The notes below the pieces were generated by a model, which saw only the letters and a list, made by a program, of their open reading frames with translations, did no database searches and was not told the origin of the DNA. 34,867 bases of DNA, taken from assembly GCF_900129285.1 (NCBI RefSeq), contig NZ_FQUW01000032.1:1-34867 (forward strand). Reading direction: 5' to 3'. Position numbers and translations under genes: made by a program. Source of the stretch: Desulfofundulus australicus DSM 11792. GTDB lineage: Bacteria; Bacillota; Desulfotomaculia; Desulfotomaculales; Desulfovirgulaceae. Positions 34,557 through 34,867 of the stretch are shown here, in pieces (positions within the stretch are counted from its first letter, which is position 1; every line of letters begins with the position of its first letter).

Positions 34557-34867
34557 GTAAGCGTCAAATACAACCCACCTTGGCATAATACCCAAGTTTA
34601 AGGGATAATCTTCCTCAGATAAAAGCTCGATGAGGAGGATTTTTTCTTATGACCAAAGCCGAACGGGAAGCGCTATGGGAAACCCGAATAGCCGAATACA
34701 AGATGAGTGGGCAAAGCGTCAGAGAATGGTGCGCCGCCCATGAAGGCATCAGCCCCAGGCAGTTATGGTACTGGATGCGAAAGTTTAAAGACCGGAACGG
34801 AGTTACCCCAGGAAAATCAAATCGGTGGCTGCCGGTGGAAATAAGCAACCAGTCATTTATAGAAGAG
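34557..34867 (+). mobile_element. IS66-family insertion sequence, left end (partial)
   Basis: The left end is set at GTAAGCG (34557), the typical terminal start of IS66-family elements, followed by a non-coding strip and a tnpA-type gene at 34649. The element runs off the right edge, so the right inverted repeat, tnpB/tnpC and the target duplication cannot be seen. Confidence 0.75.
34649..34867 (+). CDS. tnpA: IS66-family accessory protein TnpA (partial, 3' end outside the window)
   Basis: A reading frame of 73 codons open to the window edge. It starts at ATG 34649 with AGGAGGA about 9 nt upstream. The sequence (TKAEREALWETRIAEYKMSG, then VREWCAAHEGISPRQLWYWM and RKFK) is a helix-turn-helix domain typical of IS66 TnpA/orf1 proteins, which are needed together with TnpB and TnpC for transposition. 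The product is cut at the right edge. The overlapping opposite-strand frame is a shadow. Confidence 0.85.
   Translation, partial: MTKAEREALWETRIAEYKMSGQSVREWCAAHEGISPRQLWYWMRKFKDRNGVTPGKSNRWLPVEISNQSFIEE

Noticed and set aside
33507-34601. Several plus-strand frames with the repeating peptide FQSSPGMEAGCN
   Set aside because: They are translations of CRISPR repeats; unit length and spacer changes shift the frame, and no ribosome sites are present.

Overview
The window looks like a chromosomal segment of a GC-rich, endospore-forming Firmicute. The 16S fragment, the sporulation genes yunB and ytxC, T-box leaders and the gene order ysgA-pheS-pheT-zapA-polX-mutS2 point to a Desulfotomaculum/Desulfofundulus/Pelotomaculum-type member of the Peptococcaceae. 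A long insertion in the first variable region of the 16S gene fits that group. The genus is an inference. Most genes lie on the minus strand.

Layout. 1-245: 5' end of a 16S rRNA gene (minus), with leader and three stacked promoters up to about 531. 663-1334: yunB. 1441-1759: the tyrS terminator, apparently interrupted by a structured repeat. 1760-2980: tyrS. 3261-5597 (plus): a class A penicillin-binding protein, convergent with mutS2. 5636-14531: DNA/RNA maintenance genes, in transcription order polX, 3-methyladenine glycosylase, YjbQ, NIF3-like, U32 protease-family protein, then mutS2. 14810-20111: zapA, pheT, pheS behind a variant T-box, and ysgA. 20108-22137: the KtrA/KtrB potassium system. 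22292-23640: infC-rpmI-rplT with an L20-type leader. 23993-26276: thrS with a canonical T-box. 26303-27873: a DUF445 membrane protein and ytxC. 28005-29180 (plus): a YkvI-family transporter. 29375-31131: a chemoreceptor translationally coupled to a 66-residue protein. 31132-31953: gene-poor, with a decayed gene remnant. 32025-33218: larC. 33404-34529: a CRISPR array of 16 repeats and 15 spacers, read on the minus strand. 34557-34867: the left end of an IS66-family element.

How the genes fit together. The central 20 kb is a translation-centred block (three aminoacyl-tRNA synthetases, IF3, L35, L20, an rRNA/tRNA 2'-O-methyltransferase, a U32 protein of the RlhA type, MutS2) interleaved with DNA repair and a potassium channel. 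Regulation differs among the synthetases: thrS and pheST have T-boxes, whereas tyrS has a very short leader and an inverted repeat straddling its -10 box.

Most notable observations: (1) a PolX protein whose three polymerase aspartates are replaced while its PHP nuclease site is intact; (2) a family of about 206-bp intergenic elements with covarying terminal stems, two full copies plus one half copy, and an architecturally similar one in the tyrS terminator; (3) an IS66 element placed 27 nt from the leader-side end of the CRISPR array, probably separating the array from its leader; (4) a coupled small protein-chemoreceptor pair. No cas genes are present in the window.
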